This document shows, piece by piece, positions 37,896 through 48,495 of a DNA stretch of 64,000 bases. Position 1 is the stretch's first letter. Each line of letters opens with the position of its first letter. The notes below the pieces were generated by a model, which had not been told where the DNA came from, made no database searches, and was given only the letters and a program-made list of their open reading frames with translations. The position numbers were made by a program, and so were the translations under genes. The stretch is from Acidobacteriaceae bacterium (GTDB lineage: Bacteria; Acidobacteriota; Terriglobia; Terriglobales; Acidobacteriaceae), in NCBI GenBank assembly GCA_030037545.1, contig JASHRF010000053.1, positions 22,966-86,965 on the forward strand, written 5' to 3'.

Positions 37896-38257
37896 AATGT
37901 GTGCAGGTAAGCCAGCAGATCGCGAAGCTGGTCGTCGCTAAGCGACGTCGGCGGCATCATGCCGTAGCCGTGCAGGATTCTGTCCGTCAGGCGCTCGTCG
38001 CTGGGCGGCGCGCCGCTGGGCATCGATTTGAGTTTGGTCAGCGCCTGCAGACCCGGCCCATGCAAGGAGTGCGTGTTGGTCGGGTAATGGCAGCGCGCGC
38101 ATTTAGTCTGGTAGACGGCAGCGCCGCGCGCCTCCTGTTCTGTCCACTCCGAGGCTGGTTTGGAGGGCGGCAGCGGCTTGCATCCGGCCAGCAGCAAGGC
38201 AAATCCCACCGCGCACGCCGGCAGGGCCGCAGGCCAATGAATCGTATGAGAGCGCAT
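37892..38257 (-). CDS. c-type cytochrome lipoprotein
   Basis: Lipobox LLLAGCKP; CARCH heme motif; GYGMMPPTSLSDDQLRDLLAYLHTL. Confidence 0.88.
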   Translation of the reverse strand: MRSHTIHWPAALPACAVGFALLLAGCKPLPPSKPASEWTEQEARGAAVYQTKCARCHYPTNTHSLHGPGLQALTKLKSMPSGAPPSDERLTDRILHGYGMMPPTSLSDDQLRDLLAYLHTL

Positions 38258-38302
38258 TCGCCTTTCATGATACTGCGCGGACCGCACGCAGCCTTCCCGA
38301 AC

Positions 38303-38704
38303 TTAGTTCCGCGGCGTCGCTGTGGGAAATTCTTCCACGTGAGATTCGCCTTTGCGCCCGAAATAGATCACGCGCTTGCCGGTAAGGAAGGCCCAGTAGC
38401 CGATAACTCCAGCCGCCGTGGAGCACCTGACGAATTCGGGATAGCGAATCGCGTCAGCCTGGGCGGCGCGGATGGCAGCCATGAGCGCGGAGTCCGAAAA
38501 CTCGCCGGCTACCGGGCTACGCTCGAGAATCATGGCCTCGTCATGCGTGCCGCCATCGCCAAGGTAATGCGTCCTGCGGCCTGCGGCCAAGTCCACAAAG
38601 TAAGATTCGACACCGACCTCCAGCAGTCTGCGCACCCCTTCCGGAAAAGTCATCCTGCCTTCCTCCGATTCGATTGAGACTTCGTGAATGGCTTGAATAT
38701 TCAT
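38303..38704 (-). CDS. DUF1398-like protein
   Basis: FPEGVRRLLEVGVESYFVDLAAGRRTHYLGDG...YPEFVRCSTAAGVIGYWAFLTGKRVIYFGRKGESHVEEFP. Confidence 0.75.
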   Translation of the reverse strand: MNIQAIHEVSIESEEGRMTFPEGVRRLLEVGVESYFVDLAAGRRTHYLGDGGTHDEAMILERSPVAGEFSDSALMAAIRAAQADAIRYPEFVRCSTAAGVIGYWAFLTGKRVIYFGRKGESHVEEFPTATPRN

Positions 38705-38728
38705 CCATTTCTCCTTTGCTTCGGCGTT

Positions 38729-39165
38729 TTAGAAGGCGAGCCGGTCGCGCAATAGCCTGGCCTGGCGGCGCGATACCGCAACCCAGGGCCACCGCCCAAG
38801 CTCACGCTGTAGCCGTCCACATGGGTTCCCGCAATTCCGGCAGCGCAGTACCAGATCCGCCGCCATGGGCCGGATTCCAAAGGCGCGAAAGGCGGACGAC
38901 TCATCGCTGTGGGTTCGCCTTCGCGGAGGCCATGGTATTTCCCGCTCCCAGGTTCCATCCCACGTTGCGCCTGACGAGACGAGGCCGGGAATCATGATGA
39001 TCGGCTGCCCCTGACCGGTGGTTTTCACCGTGAACGATGGGTGCGGCTTGGTGGCTGTGGGGTCGCCGGACATAATGGACTTGCGGAATTCTGTGCCTGC
39101 AGGGTTGCGGCCGTCAAAGCTGTCATCGTGACCAGCGTAACAAGTTTGAGCCGCCTGGATCCGAT
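38729..39165 (-). pseudogene. Exported alpha/beta hydrolase, N-terminal fragment with frameshift
   Basis: Signal-like SRRLKLVTLVTMTALTAATLQAQNSASPL in one frame, FTVKTTGQGQPIIMIPGLVSSGATWDGT in another, then loss of hydrolase similarity. Confidence 0.5.
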
Positions 39166-39320
39166 CCGCATGGAGCGGACTGCCTGAAACTGGCTTGGCA
39201 CCGGAAACCTCCTTGGGACATCGGCGCCGGAACCGGGAGATTTCCCTGAAAACATGATAAACGGCGGCAATCGAGGTGTGAGCTGCGCGCTTGCGGACAG
39301 CGGCGCTAGGCCCGCAGGCG

Positions 39321-39791
39321 CTACGTCCGTGCTGCCCGTTCCAACTCCGCCAGGTCGATCTTCTTCATGCCCAGCATGGCTTTGAACGCCTTTGGATTCC
39401 GGATCAGCTCCGGTAAACGGCCGGGCGTGATTTGCCAGCTCAGTCCGAACTTGTCGCGCAGCCAGCCACACTGGACTTCCTGGCCGCCGGCGGTGAGCCG
39501 CGACCAGTAGTAATCGACCTCCTGCTGCGAATCGCACCGGACGACCAGCGAAACTGCTGCATTGAACTTGAAGTCGGGGCCGCCGTTGAGAGCGGTGAAC
39601 TTCTGGCCGTCGAGCTCAAAGGCGATGGTCAGAATGCCGCCTTTCGGGCCGGGCGCGTCGCCGCTGTTGCGCAGCTCCGACAGGCGGCGCGAGTTGGGAA
39701 AGATGGAAACGTAGAAATCGACCGCCTCCTCGGCGTTGGCGTCGAACCAGAGAAACGGCGTGATGCGGGGAAACTGGGCGAGTGTGCTCAT
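39321..39791 (-). CDS. PhnB/VOC-type protein
   Basis: ITPFLWFDANAEEAVDFYVSIFPNSRRLSELRNSGDAPGPKGGILTIAFELDGQKFTALNGGP. Confidence 0.9.
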   Translation of the reverse strand: MSTLAQFPRITPFLWFDANAEEAVDFYVSIFPNSRRLSELRNSGDAPGPKGGILTIAFELDGQKFTALNGGPDFKFNAAVSLVVRCDSQQEVDYYWSRLTAGGQEVQCGWLRDKFGLSWQITPGRLPELIRNPKAFKAMLGMKKIDLAELERAART

Positions 39792-39849
39792 AGCGCCAAG
39801 TTACAGAAATAGCTTGCAAAATGCAAGTCATTTTTGTATCATCGTTTCG

Positions 39850-40323
39850 GTGACTAAAAAACCCAGCGCGGAGCGCCGCTCGGGATGTCCGGTGAGCATG
39901 GCGCTCGACCTGCTCGGCGACCGCTGGTCGCTGCTTCTGGTGCGCGACATGATGGTGCGCGGCTATCGCACCTTCCGCGAATTCCAGCGCTCCGGTGAAG
40001 GAATTGCCACCAACATTCTGTCCGCCCGCCTGCAGAAGCTGGAGGCCCGCGGCGTGGTGGAGCGCGAAGCCGCGACTGAAGACGGCCGCAGCACGCATTA
40101 CCGGCTCACGGCTAAAGGCATTGCGCTGGCGCCCGTGCTGCTGGAGATGCTGATTTGGAGCGCGCACCACGAGCAGACGGACGCGCCCAGCGCCGTGATT
40201 GAGCAGATGGAACACAACCGCGCCGCTATGCTGGCTGAAACCTACCGGCGCTGGGCGAAGCGCGATTCCACGCCAATTCTTCCCCCGTTTCCATCGCCGA
40301 TCACGACGCGGACAAAAATGTGA
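39850..40323 (+). CDS. HxlR-family transcriptional regulator
   Basis: CPVSMALDLLGDRWSLLLVRDMMVRGYRTFREFQRSGEGIATNILSARLQKLEARGVVER. Confidence 0.92.
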   Translation: MTKKPSAERRSGCPVSMALDLLGDRWSLLLVRDMMVRGYRTFREFQRSGEGIATNILSARLQKLEARGVVEREAATEDGRSTHYRLTAKGIALAPVLLEMLIWSAHHEQTDAPSAVIEQMEHNRAAMLAETYRRWAKRDSTPILPPFPSPITTRTKM

Positions 40324-40369
40324 ATGCAAGGCCCACAGTAAAGAATTCCCTGAAAGGAAAATTGCGACC

Positions 40370-40801
40370 ATGAAGGTGAACACGTATCTGAACTTTCCCG
40401 GCAATTGCCAACAAGCTCTAGACTTTTACGCGCAGCATCTGGGCGCAAAGATCCTGATGAAATCGACGTTCGCGGAGATGCAGTTGCAAGGCGCCCCGCA
40501 GAACCTGCCGCCGGGCCTGAACCGGGAGGGCATTCTGCATGCGCGCTTCACAATCGGCGACACGCTGGTGATGGCCAGTGACGGCCCGCCGGAGCGCGTC
40601 CAGCCGATGCGCAGCGCCTATCTGTCGCTGAGCGTGGACAGCAACGAGGAAGCGGAGCGGATCTATAACGCACTCAGCGACGGCGGTGAGGTCTTCATGT
40701 CCATGGGCGAGCAGTTTTTCGCCCATCGCTTCGGTCAGTTCCGCGATAAGTTCGGCATCAATTGGATGGTGATCCACGAGAAGACGATGGGCAGCCGCTG
40801 A
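40370..40801 (+). CDS. PhnB/VOC-type protein
   Basis: MKVNTYLNFPGNCQQALDFYAQHLGAKILMKSTFAEM...FFAHRFGQFRDKFGINWMVIHEK. Confidence 0.9.
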   Translation: MKVNTYLNFPGNCQQALDFYAQHLGAKILMKSTFAEMQLQGAPQNLPPGLNREGILHARFTIGDTLVMASDGPPERVQPMRSAYLSLSVDSNEEAERIYNALSDGGEVFMSMGEQFFAHRFGQFRDKFGINWMVIHEKTMGSR

Positions 40802-40929
40802 ATAGGAGGATTAGCGCTCGTGGCCGCCCATCTTACGCGCAAAAACACGCGGCTCAGAGTTCTCCCCGGCGGGGCACCCAGTCTCTCCGGAGCGAGCAGA
40901 GCCCTTCAGGCCCGGAGACGACCTGAAAG

Positions 40930-41226
40930 TCAGCTCTCCACGTAATCCCAGAACGAATCAGAGAGGTCGGCGCCCATTTCTACGGCCATGCGCCGCGCGG
41001 CGCGCTCCACTTCTTCGATCAGCCCGTGCAGGTAATCGCGCGAACGCGAAATCGCCACCACTCCCAGCGTAGCCGACTGCCAGGTCACGGCCTCGTCCAT
41101 CTCCGCTACAGAGACATTGAAGCCCTGGCGCAACTGGTCCTTCATGGAGCGCACCACCTGCCGCCGGTCCTTCAGCGACTGGGCGTGCTCGATGCGGATT
41201 TCGAGCGTAAGCTGGGCAACGGGCAT
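40930..41226 (-). CDS. DUF503 family protein
   Basis: LTLEIRIEHAQSLKDRRQVVRSMKDQLRQGFNVSVAEMDE...TLGVVAIS. Confidence 0.85.
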   Translation of the reverse strand: MPVAQLTLEIRIEHAQSLKDRRQVVRSMKDQLRQGFNVSVAEMDEAVTWQSATLGVVAISRSRDYLHGLIEEVERAARRMAVEMGADLSDSFWDYVES

Positions 41227-41538
41227 CGCGAACTCGGGAGGTCACCGACAGTGTAAGACCGATTTTCCCGAGTGCAAGTCTTTTTTCTGGCTTTGTAACA
41301 GCGCATGACTTAGCCGAGCCGTAACGGCCGGCAAGAATGGTTCAGGGCTTTATGAGTGCCTGCATAAGAAATTTCCTGAAGCGGACCGAAAGACAACCGC
41401 AGATCCTTCGACTCCGTTGGCGCAAAAAGCCGCGCTAACTGCGCTCAGGATGACAGTTCCTGGCGGAATCGAGCCAGGGATGAACGCGGTCATTGCTTTT
41501 GCAGGAATCAAAAGCTCCTGCGGCAACTCGATGCGCCA

Positions 41539-43041
41539 TTACCGCGACACAGCCTGCTCGTTGCTCTCGGCAAACTGCGCCAGTTGCGCCGCCCGCGGCT
41601 TGGGCGTGAACGCGCTTACCACAATCAACGCCGCCACGGCGGCGAGCAGCGCGGGGAAAATGGCGTCTCGCTGGGCCAGGATCGACGGCAGATGCATGGA
41701 TGCCTTCAGCGGCGCGTTGTCCCAGGCCAGCGTAACCACCGTACCCACGCCGATGGCCGCCACGGCACCCCATGCCGTGGCGCGCTTGGAATAAAACGCG
41801 GCCAGCACCACGGGCGTGATGGCGGCCGAGTAAATGGTGTACGCGTAAAGCATCTTGGCCAGAATGCTTTCAGCGTAAATAGCCTGGTAGAGCGCCCAGC
41901 ACCCGAGCAGGGCCACGCACAGCCGCGACACCAGGAGCACGCGCTTGTGCGAGGCGCCCGGCGCCATGTAGCGCACAAAAATATCGTTCACAAGATTCGT
42001 GGCCGGCGAAAAAAGATAATTCGAGGCCGTGGAAATCACTTTCGCAAACACCGCGCCCAGCAGCAACGCGCCCATGAATGCGGGTAGGCCGTGGCGGGCC
42101 GTGTAGGGAATAATCTCGCGCGGGCGCAGCGCCACTTCCCCGGTGGAATAGAGCGCGCGCCCAAAGACGGCAATGGCCACGATGAGCGTTTCCAGCACGA
42201 TGGTGCCCACCGTCCATCCCACCACCGAAATCCGCGCATCGCGCTCCGAGCGCGCGGAAAAGAATTTCTGATACATCACCTGGTTGCCGAGCATGAGCAG
42301 CAGCGTGGGCACCAGAAATTCCATGGCGCGGATAACCCCCATGCCGACGGATTCTTCCACGCCTGCCGGGCTAAGCCGGTAATTGCCCAGCACCTCAAAA
42401 TACTGGCGCGGCAGTTCCGCGTGCAGGCCGCTCCAGCCTCCGCACCTGGCCAGCAACATGGGCACGGCAATGACGCAGATGACGGTCACCGTGGAGCCGA
42501 TCACCACGTCCATATAAGCCACCGACGACATGCCGGCCAGGGCCGTGGTCACGATTACGAAAGCCGCGATCATGAAGGTGCCCATATTCGACGTGACCGC
42601 GCCGGGGAAGATGAGGTGCAGCACGTCGCCGCCGCCGCGAAACTGGTAGCTGGTGATCCCAGTGAAGGCGAAGAGAATGGCGATGGTGCCCAGCACGCGC
42701 GCCGTCTGGTTGTAGCGTGCTTCCAGCAGGTCGGGCAGCGTGAACTGCGCAAACTTGCGCGCACGCGGCGCAATGAAATAGATGAGCACCAGGCCCAGCC
42801 ATCCCCCGGCGGGCTGCCACAGCGAGGCAAAGCCGTTGCGGTAGGCGTTCTCGGCACCCGCAAACAGCGAGCCGGCGCCAATCCACGATGTCAAAAGTGT
42901 GAGAACCAGAACGAATGCAGAGAGCGAGCGGCCGGCCACCAGGTAGTCGGCCTTGGTCTTCACGTAAAACGTGCGATGGACCGCGACCCCCATCAGCACC
43001 AGGACAATCACGGCCAGAACAACAACGTAAAGCTGGGACAT
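41539..43041 (-). CDS. Sodium:solute symporter family protein
   Basis: KTKADYLVAGRSLSAFVLVLTLLTSWIGAGSLFAGAENAYRNG; ~13 TM. Confidence 0.9.
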   Translation of the reverse strand: MSQLYVVVLAVIVLVLMGVAVHRTFYVKTKADYLVAGRSLSAFVLVLTLLTSWIGAGSLFAGAENAYRNGFASLWQPAGGWLGLVLIYFIAPRARKFAQFTLPDLLEARYNQTARVLGTIAILFAFTGITSYQFRGGGDVLHLIFPGAVTSNMGTFMIAAFVIVTTALAGMSSVAYMDVVIGSTVTVICVIAVPMLLARCGGWSGLHAELPRQYFEVLGNYRLSPAGVEESVGMGVIRAMEFLVPTLLLMLGNQVMYQKFFSARSERDARISVVGWTVGTIVLETLIVAIAVFGRALYSTGEVALRPREIIPYTARHGLPAFMGALLLGAVFAKVISTASNYLFSPATNLVNDIFVRYMAPGASHKRVLLVSRLCVALLGCWALYQAIYAESILAKMLYAYTIYSAAITPVVLAAFYSKRATAWGAVAAIGVGTVVTLAWDNAPLKASMHLPSILAQRDAIFPALLAAVAALIVVSAFTPKPRAAQLAQFAESNEQAVSR

Positions 43042-43463
43042 ACTCTCCCTCGGCAAACTGAGCCGCGGCAAGGGCGGGCCAGCTTCGATCTCCGCAGTGT
43101 ACCGGATGGGGCCGAGTGGCGGAAAAACCGCAGCAAAATCGGTTGCGGTGAGGGCTGGCGTGGGGAGGGCCTGAGATTGGCTGCTGCCAATCCGCGGATG
43201 GGGTCCAAAGCGGCACTGCGGGGCCGATTGCCGACGGGTTGTCTGATTTGCCTCCCTTGCGGCAGATTCCGATTGACGCCGCGCTGTATCTAACCTATCT
43301 TCGTATCACCCCCCTCATTGTAAAAGCTGCGCTCAACACGCCCAACTGGGCCGAAATGCTCGGCTTTCCCCCATTTTGTCGAGCGATTCGGCTCCGGGCC
43401 CAAAGGGTAATACGTTTCGCCTTTGTTTTCCGGGACTCGTCGTGAGATGCATTTGGAGGCAAC

Positions 43464-44336
43464 GTGAAAAAGGTCACCTTCCTTGTCCTTACCCTGCTGG
43501 CCGCGCCTGCGTGCCTGCTCGCTCAAACCGGTTCGTCAACCGCTGTCCCTTCGCCAAGTTATGCAGGAGGCTCGGGAGCAGTGATAACCAGCACCCCTCA
43601 GGGCGGTTCGCCGGTGCCTTTCTCACGGCTTGCCTTCTCAGGCGGCATTGGACTTGGCGGCATCAACCTGCAGGCCGCCGTCGAGGCCAACCGATATCTC
43701 AACATTCGCGGCATCGGTAACTACTTCTCTTACACCGTCAGCAATATCAAGATCGACAACAGCGGCGGATCGAACGGCGTGGACATGAGCGGCAAGCTCA
43801 ATCTTGCCGAGGGCGGAGCCGCGGTGGACATCTATCCGTTTCCCAATCATGGCTTCCGTTTGAGCCCGGGCCTCACGTTCTACAACCAGAATGGAGCCTC
43901 GGCGAGCGGCGTAGCCTCGGCCGGCACCAGCATTACGCTGAATTCGATCAAATACTATTCCGACGAGGCCACAGCGTCGAGCTCGCCCATGAGCGTCAAC
44001 GCCAACCTGGGCCTGAATACGCACAAGCAGGCTTTCACGATGACTACCGGGTGGGGAAACATGATCTCGCGCAAGGGCGGCCACTTGTCGTTCCCGTTTG
44101 AGCTCGGAGCCATCTTCACCGGCGCGCCGAATCTGGCTCTCAATCTCACCGGCTACGGCTGCACCAGTGCGGCAGACGCCTCAGATAATGGTTCCTCGTG
44201 CGTAAACATGGCCACCAATACCACGGCGCAGACCAACATCAACGCGCAAATCGCCAAGTACAAGAACGATCTGAACGTGTTGCAGGTGTACCCGATCTTT
44301 TCGTTTGGAGTGGCGTACAACTTCAAGATCCACTAA
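43464..44336 (+). CDS. Outer-membrane/exported hypothetical protein
   Basis: Signal [22 protein letters not shown]-terminal [15 protein letters not shown] barrel-like end. Confidence 0.65.
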   Translation: MKKVTFLVLTLLAAPACLLAQTGSSTAVPSPSYAGGSGAVITSTPQGGSPVPFSRLAFSGGIGLGGINLQAAVEANRYLNIRGIGNYFSYTVSNIKIDNSGGSNGVDMSGKLNLAEGGAAVDIYPFPNHGFRLSPGLTFYNQNGASASGVASAGTSITLNSIKYYSDEATASSSPMSVNANLGLNTHKQAFTMTTGWGNMISRKGGHLSFPFELGAIFTGAPNLALNLTGYGCTSAADASDNGSSCVNMATNTTAQTNINAQIAKYKNDLNVLQVYPIFSFGVAYNFKIH

Positions 44337-47263
44337 GCCAGCAATTCGGCCACGATTCCCGGGGCGGCCTTCAGCGCCGCCCCGATTTGCGTCTGGTCTT
44401 TGCCACCGGCCTCGGCAATTTCCGGCTTGCCGCCTCCCGATCCGCCCACGAGCTTAGCGACGGCCCCAACCAGCTTGCCCGCCTGGATGCGCTTGACCAG
44501 GCCCGGCGTTACTCCGGCGATGATGGCCACTTTGCCTTCCGGCTGGGCGGAGGCGAGCACCACTACGCCCTCACCCACCTTCTGCTTCAGGTTGTCGACG
44601 AGCGTGCGCAACTGTCCGCGTTCCAGATTGTCGGCGCGATGCGTGAGCACCTTTACGCCCTTCACATCGCGTGCGTGCGAGAGCGCTTCGTCCAGCGCGC
44701 CGGCCGCGGACTTCATGCGCACCTCCTCGAGCTCGCGGCGCAGGCGCTTGAGCTCGTCTTCCTGCGTGCCCAGCTTCGCACGTAACCCATCCAAAAGACT
44801 GCCCCCGGCAAGGGCAGGCGCCGCAACTGAAGAAGTAAATTGCGCCAGCTCGAAATCGCGGCGGAAGGTATCGAGAGAACCCAGGCCGCTGATGGCCTCG
44901 ATGCGTCGCACGCCCGACGAAACTGAACTCTCGCCGGTCAGCTTCAGCAATCCGATCTCGCCCGTGGCCTTGGTATGCGTGCCGCCGCAGAGCTCGGTCG
45001 AAAAACCATCGTCGAGCTTCACCACCCGCACCTTGTCGCCGTACTTTTCGCCAAAGAGCGCCATGGCATGGTACTCGTTCACGGCCACGTCGATGGGCAC
45101 GTCTTCGAGCGTCTCCACGCGCGCGTTTTTCAGCACCTCGCGGTTCACGATGTCCTCGATATCCTGCAGCTCCTCGTCGGCCACCTGCGCAAAGTGCGAG
45201 AAATCGAAGCGCAGCCGCGCCGGCTCGACCAGCGACCCCGCCTGCTTCACGTGCGTGCCCAGGACCTGGCGCAGCGCCGCGTGCAGCAGGTGCGTTCCCG
45301 TATGGTTGCGCCGAGTGGCGTCGCGCCGTACGCCATCCACGATGGTGTTCACGCGATCGCCTACGGCCAGCGGTTGTTTCAATATGGCCCTGTGTGCGCG
45401 CACACCCTGCACCGGCAGCACGCAGCCGGTGATTTCGGCGATGGTCTCGTTGCCGTCGGTGGAGGTGAACCAGCCAGTGTCGCCAACCTGGCCGCCCGAG
45501 TCGCCGTAGAAGCTGGTGTGGTCGAGGACGATTTCAACCTCGTCGCTCGCCGCAGCCGCGGGAAGGCCCACCCCGTTCTTCACAATAGCCATCACCTCGC
45601 AGTTGTTGGAGGTGAGCTGGCGATAGCCCTCGAAGACGGTCTTGGGCAGATCGCGAAACACGGGGCTGGCGGTCTTCTGGCTGCCGCCTTTCCATGAGGC
45701 GCGTGCGCGTGCCTGCTCCCCGGCGCGGGTGCGCTCGAAGCCTTCTTCATCGAAGAACACGCCAGCATCGCGGGCTGCATCCTGGATGAAATCTTTTGGT
45801 AGCCCAAACGTCTCGTAAAGGTGAAACGCCTGTTCGCCGACCAGAGCACGACCGCCAAAGCCGGAACTGTCGCCAAACCCCGCGCCACCTCCCGAACCGC
45901 CGCCGAATCCCGTTCCATCTCCGTAGCCCGCACCTTCGTCAGTTCCGCTGCTTGACTTGGAAATGCCGAGGAGGTCGTTCAGCTTTGTCATTCCTATTTT
46001 CAGCACGCGATCGAACTGCTTCTCCTCCGCCTCAACCACCTTCGCTACGCGATCCACCGAATCGTTCAGCTCCGGATACGCGCAGCTCATCAGGTCGCGG
46101 ACGGCGTACACCATCTCGAACAGAAACGGCTTCTCCTGCCCGAGCAACCGTCCATGCCGGATGGCCCTGCGCAGGATTTTGCGCAGCACGTAGCCGCGAC
46201 CTTCGTTCGAGGGCAGCACACCGTCGCTGATCAAAAACGTAGCCGCGCGCGCGTGGTCCGCGATGATGCGCAACGATGCTCCATTCCTTTCCATCCAATC
46301 CTGTACAAAGTCTGAAGTGAAAAGCGATATTTGGATGTCGTCAAGCTGCTCAGGAGTGAGCGGCTCCGGAGTTCCTCGTGTCAGAGATTTGATGTCAAGC
46401 GGGGGTGCTGGCTGCGGTCCAGCGAGACGGAACGCGCGTTTGATCAGCGGCGTGAACAAATCCGTCTCAAAGTTGCTGACCTTGTCCTGCAGCACCGCGG
46501 CCACGCGCTCCAGGCCCATGCCCGTGTCGATCGACGGCTTGGGCAGCGGCGTTAGCTTGTAGGTGGTGGCTTTGTTAACCGGGTCGACCACCGCCGCGCG
46601 ATCAAACTGCATGAAGACCAAGTTCCATATCTCGACGTACCGCGCATCGTCCTGCCCAAACGGCTTATCGACACCAGGCTCCTCGGCCGCTTCGATGCCC
46701 ATGTCATAAAAAATCTCCGAGCACGGCCCGCAGGGGCCGGTTTCGCCCATCTGCCAGAAATTATCCTTCAAGCCGTACTCGCCGATCCGCTCTTTGGGCA
46801 CGCCCACTTCAAGCCAGTACTGCTCGGCTTCATCGTCGCGCGGCACATCGGCAGTCCCCTCGAAGATCGTCACGTAGAGCCGATCTTTGGGAATGCCCAT
46901 CCACTCTTCGCTGGTGACCAGCTCCCACGCGAACTGGATGGCTTCGCGCTTGAAATAATCGCCGAAGCTGAAGTTTCCCAGCATCTCGAAAAAGGTATGA
47001 TGGCGGCGCGTGAATCCCACGTTTTCAAGGTCGTTGTGCTTGCCCCCGGCGCGCACGCATTTTTGCGAAGTGGTCGCGCGGCTGTATTCGCGCTTTTCCG
47101 CGCCCAGAAAAAGGTCTTTGAACTGGTTCATGCCCGCGTTGGTGAATAGCAGCGTAGGATCGTTGGCAGGCACCAGCGAGGAAGAGTGCACGCGGCGGTG
47201 CCTCTTGGACTCAAAAAAGCGCAGAAACAGCTCGCGAATCTCATTTCCCGTGCGGTATTGCAT
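44333..47263 (-). CDS. alaS: Alanyl-tRNA synthetase
   Basis: [75 protein letters not shown]. Confidence 0.97.
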   Translation of the reverse strand: MQYRTGNEIRELFLRFFESKRHRRVHSSSLVPANDPTLLFTNAGMNQFKDLFLGAEKREYSRATTSQKCVRAGGKHNDLENVGFTRRHHTFFEMLGNFSFGDYFKREAIQFAWELVTSEEWMGIPKDRLYVTIFEGTADVPRDDEAEQYWLEVGVPKERIGEYGLKDNFWQMGETGPCGPCSEIFYDMGIEAAEEPGVDKPFGQDDARYVEIWNLVFMQFDRAAVVDPVNKATTYKLTPLPKPSIDTGMGLERVAAVLQDKVSNFETDLFTPLIKRAFRLAGPQPAPPLDIKSLTRGTPEPLTPEQLDDIQISLFTSDFVQDWMERNGASLRIIADHARAATFLISDGVLPSNEGRGYVLRKILRRAIRHGRLLGQEKPFLFEMVYAVRDLMSCAYPELNDSVDRVAKVVEAEEKQFDRVLKIGMTKLNDLLGISKSSSGTDEGAGYGDGTGFGGGSGGGAGFGDSSGFGGRALVGEQAFHLYETFGLPKDFIQDAARDAGVFFDEEGFERTRAGEQARARASWKGGSQKTASPVFRDLPKTVFEGYRQLTSNNCEVMAIVKNGVGLPAAAASDEVEIVLDHTSFYGDSGGQVGDTGWFTSTDGNETIAEITGCVLPVQGVRAHRAILKQPLAVGDRVNTIVDGVRRDATRRNHTGTHLLHAALRQVLGTHVKQAGSLVEPARLRFDFSHFAQVADEELQDIEDIVNREVLKNARVETLEDVPIDVAVNEYHAMALFGEKYGDKVRVVKLDDGFSTELCGGTHTKATGEIGLLKLTGESSVSSGVRRIEAISGLGSLDTFRRDFELAQFTSSVAAPALAGGSLLDGLRAKLGTQEDELKRLRRELEEVRMKSAAGALDEALSHARDVKGVKVLTHRADNLERGQLRTLVDNLKQKVGEGVVVLASAQPEGKVAIIAGVTPGLVKRIQAGKLVGAVAKLVGGSGGGKPEIAEAGGKDQTQIGAALKAAPGIVAELLA

Positions 47264-47282
47264 GGCTCTTTTAGTGTAATTT

Positions 47283-47424
47283 GTCGTGGGTCGTGCTTCG
47301 TGGCTCGTGGTTCGGGCGCCGCAGGCGGGGAACGGCACCCCGCAGTCTGAGGTCACATTCGCCGCCGGCCCGTACAATCGCCGCCCACGAGCCACGCACG
47401 AATCACGAATCACGATGCCCGTCC
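47283..47424. repeat. 7-nt periodic arrays, inverted pair, between alaS and ndk
   Basis: tcgtggg-tcgtgct-tcgtggc-tcgtggt-tcgggcg ... ccacgag-ccacgca-cgaatca-cgaatca-cgatgcc. Confidence 0.85.
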
Positions 47425-47470
47425 ACTAAAATGAAATCCGGAACACTTTCTCTTCAGGAGCAGGAACTCA

Positions 47471-47887
47471 GTGCCGCAACGTACGTTCAGCATCGTCAAG
47501 CCGGACGCGATTCGCGCCGGCCACGCCGGGGCCGTCCTGGCCGAACTCGACAAAGCCGGCTTCCGCATTGTCGCCATCAAGAAGCAGTCCATCTCCAAGG
47601 CCCAGGCCGAGGGCTTCTACTACGTTCATCGCGAGCGGCCGTTCTTCGCCGCACTTACTGACTTCATGTCTTCCGGCCCGCTGGTTCTTATGGTTTTGGA
47701 AAAGGAAAACGCCATTGCAGACTTACGCAAGCTGATGGGCGCCACCAACCCCGCCAATGCGGAGGAGGGGACCATCCGCAAAAAGTTCGCAACGTCGATC
47801 CAGGAGAACGCCATCCATGGCTCCGACGCCGAGGAAACGGCGGCCTTTGAGATCGGCTACTGGTTCGCCGGGTACGAGCTGATCTAG
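47471..47887 (+). CDS. ndk: Nucleoside diphosphate kinase
   Basis: [37 protein letters not shown]...[20 protein letters not shown]. Confidence 0.97.
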   Translation: MPQRTFSIVKPDAIRAGHAGAVLAELDKAGFRIVAIKKQSISKAQAEGFYYVHRERPFFAALTDFMSSGPLVLMVLEKENAIADLRKLMGATNPANAEEGTIRKKFATSIQENAIHGSDAEETAAFEIGYWFAGYELI

Positions 47888-47888
47888 C

Positions 47889-47965
47889 CGTGGATCGTGG
47901 TTCGCGGATCGTGTGCAGTGCACGCATCACGAGTCACGACCCACCCGTCACGGATCACGAACCGC
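47889..47965. repeat. 7-nt periodic array (11 units) starting 1 nt after the ndk stop codon
   Basis: cgtggat-cgtggtt-cgcggat-cgtgtgc-agtgcac-gcatcac-gagtcac-gacccac-ccgtcac-ggatcac-gaaccgc. Confidence 0.9.
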
Positions 47966-47981
47966 GAAAGGAGCATCCTCG

Positions 47982-48494
47982 ATGACCGTCGAAACTGCCC
48001 AGCTCTTCCTCGACACCGCCCGCCGCGCGCTCGTCGAGGAGCACTGGCCGCGCCTCCGCGAGTGCGCCTGCTCGCTCACCGAGGAGCAGATCTGGTGGCG
48101 GCCCAACGAGTCCAGCAACAGCATCGGCAATTTGCTGCTACACCTCAACGGCAACATCGGCCAGTGGATTCTGGCCTCGTTCAACCGGGCCCAGGACAAT
48201 CGCAACCGTCCGTCGGAATTCAGCGAGCGCGGCCCAACTCCCGTCTCCGGCCTTCTCGCCCGGCTTGGCGGCACGGTTGAGGAGGCGGGCGCCGTCTTCG
48301 CGCGCCTCACCCCAGCCGATCTCGAAGCCACCTACCAGATTCAGGGCTACACCGTCACCGGCGTCTACGCCGTCTTTCACGCCGTCGAGCACTTCGCCAT
48401 GCACTACGGCCAGATTGCCTACATCACCAAGCTGCTGGCGAACCGCGACCTGGGCTTCTGGAGCGCATTGGACAAGACCGGGCGGGCCAAGTAG
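47982..48494 (+). CDS. DinB-like (DUF1572-type) protein
   Basis: LTEEQIWWRPNESSNSIGNLLLHLNGNIGQWILASF...HAVEHFAMHYGQIAYITKLL. Confidence 0.85.
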   Translation: MTVETAQLFLDTARRALVEEHWPRLRECACSLTEEQIWWRPNESSNSIGNLLLHLNGNIGQWILASFNRAQDNRNRPSEFSERGPTPVSGLLARLGGTVEEAGAVFARLTPADLEATYQIQGYTVTGVYAVFHAVEHFAMHYGQIAYITKLLANRDLGFWSALDKTGRAK

Positions 48495-48495
48495 G

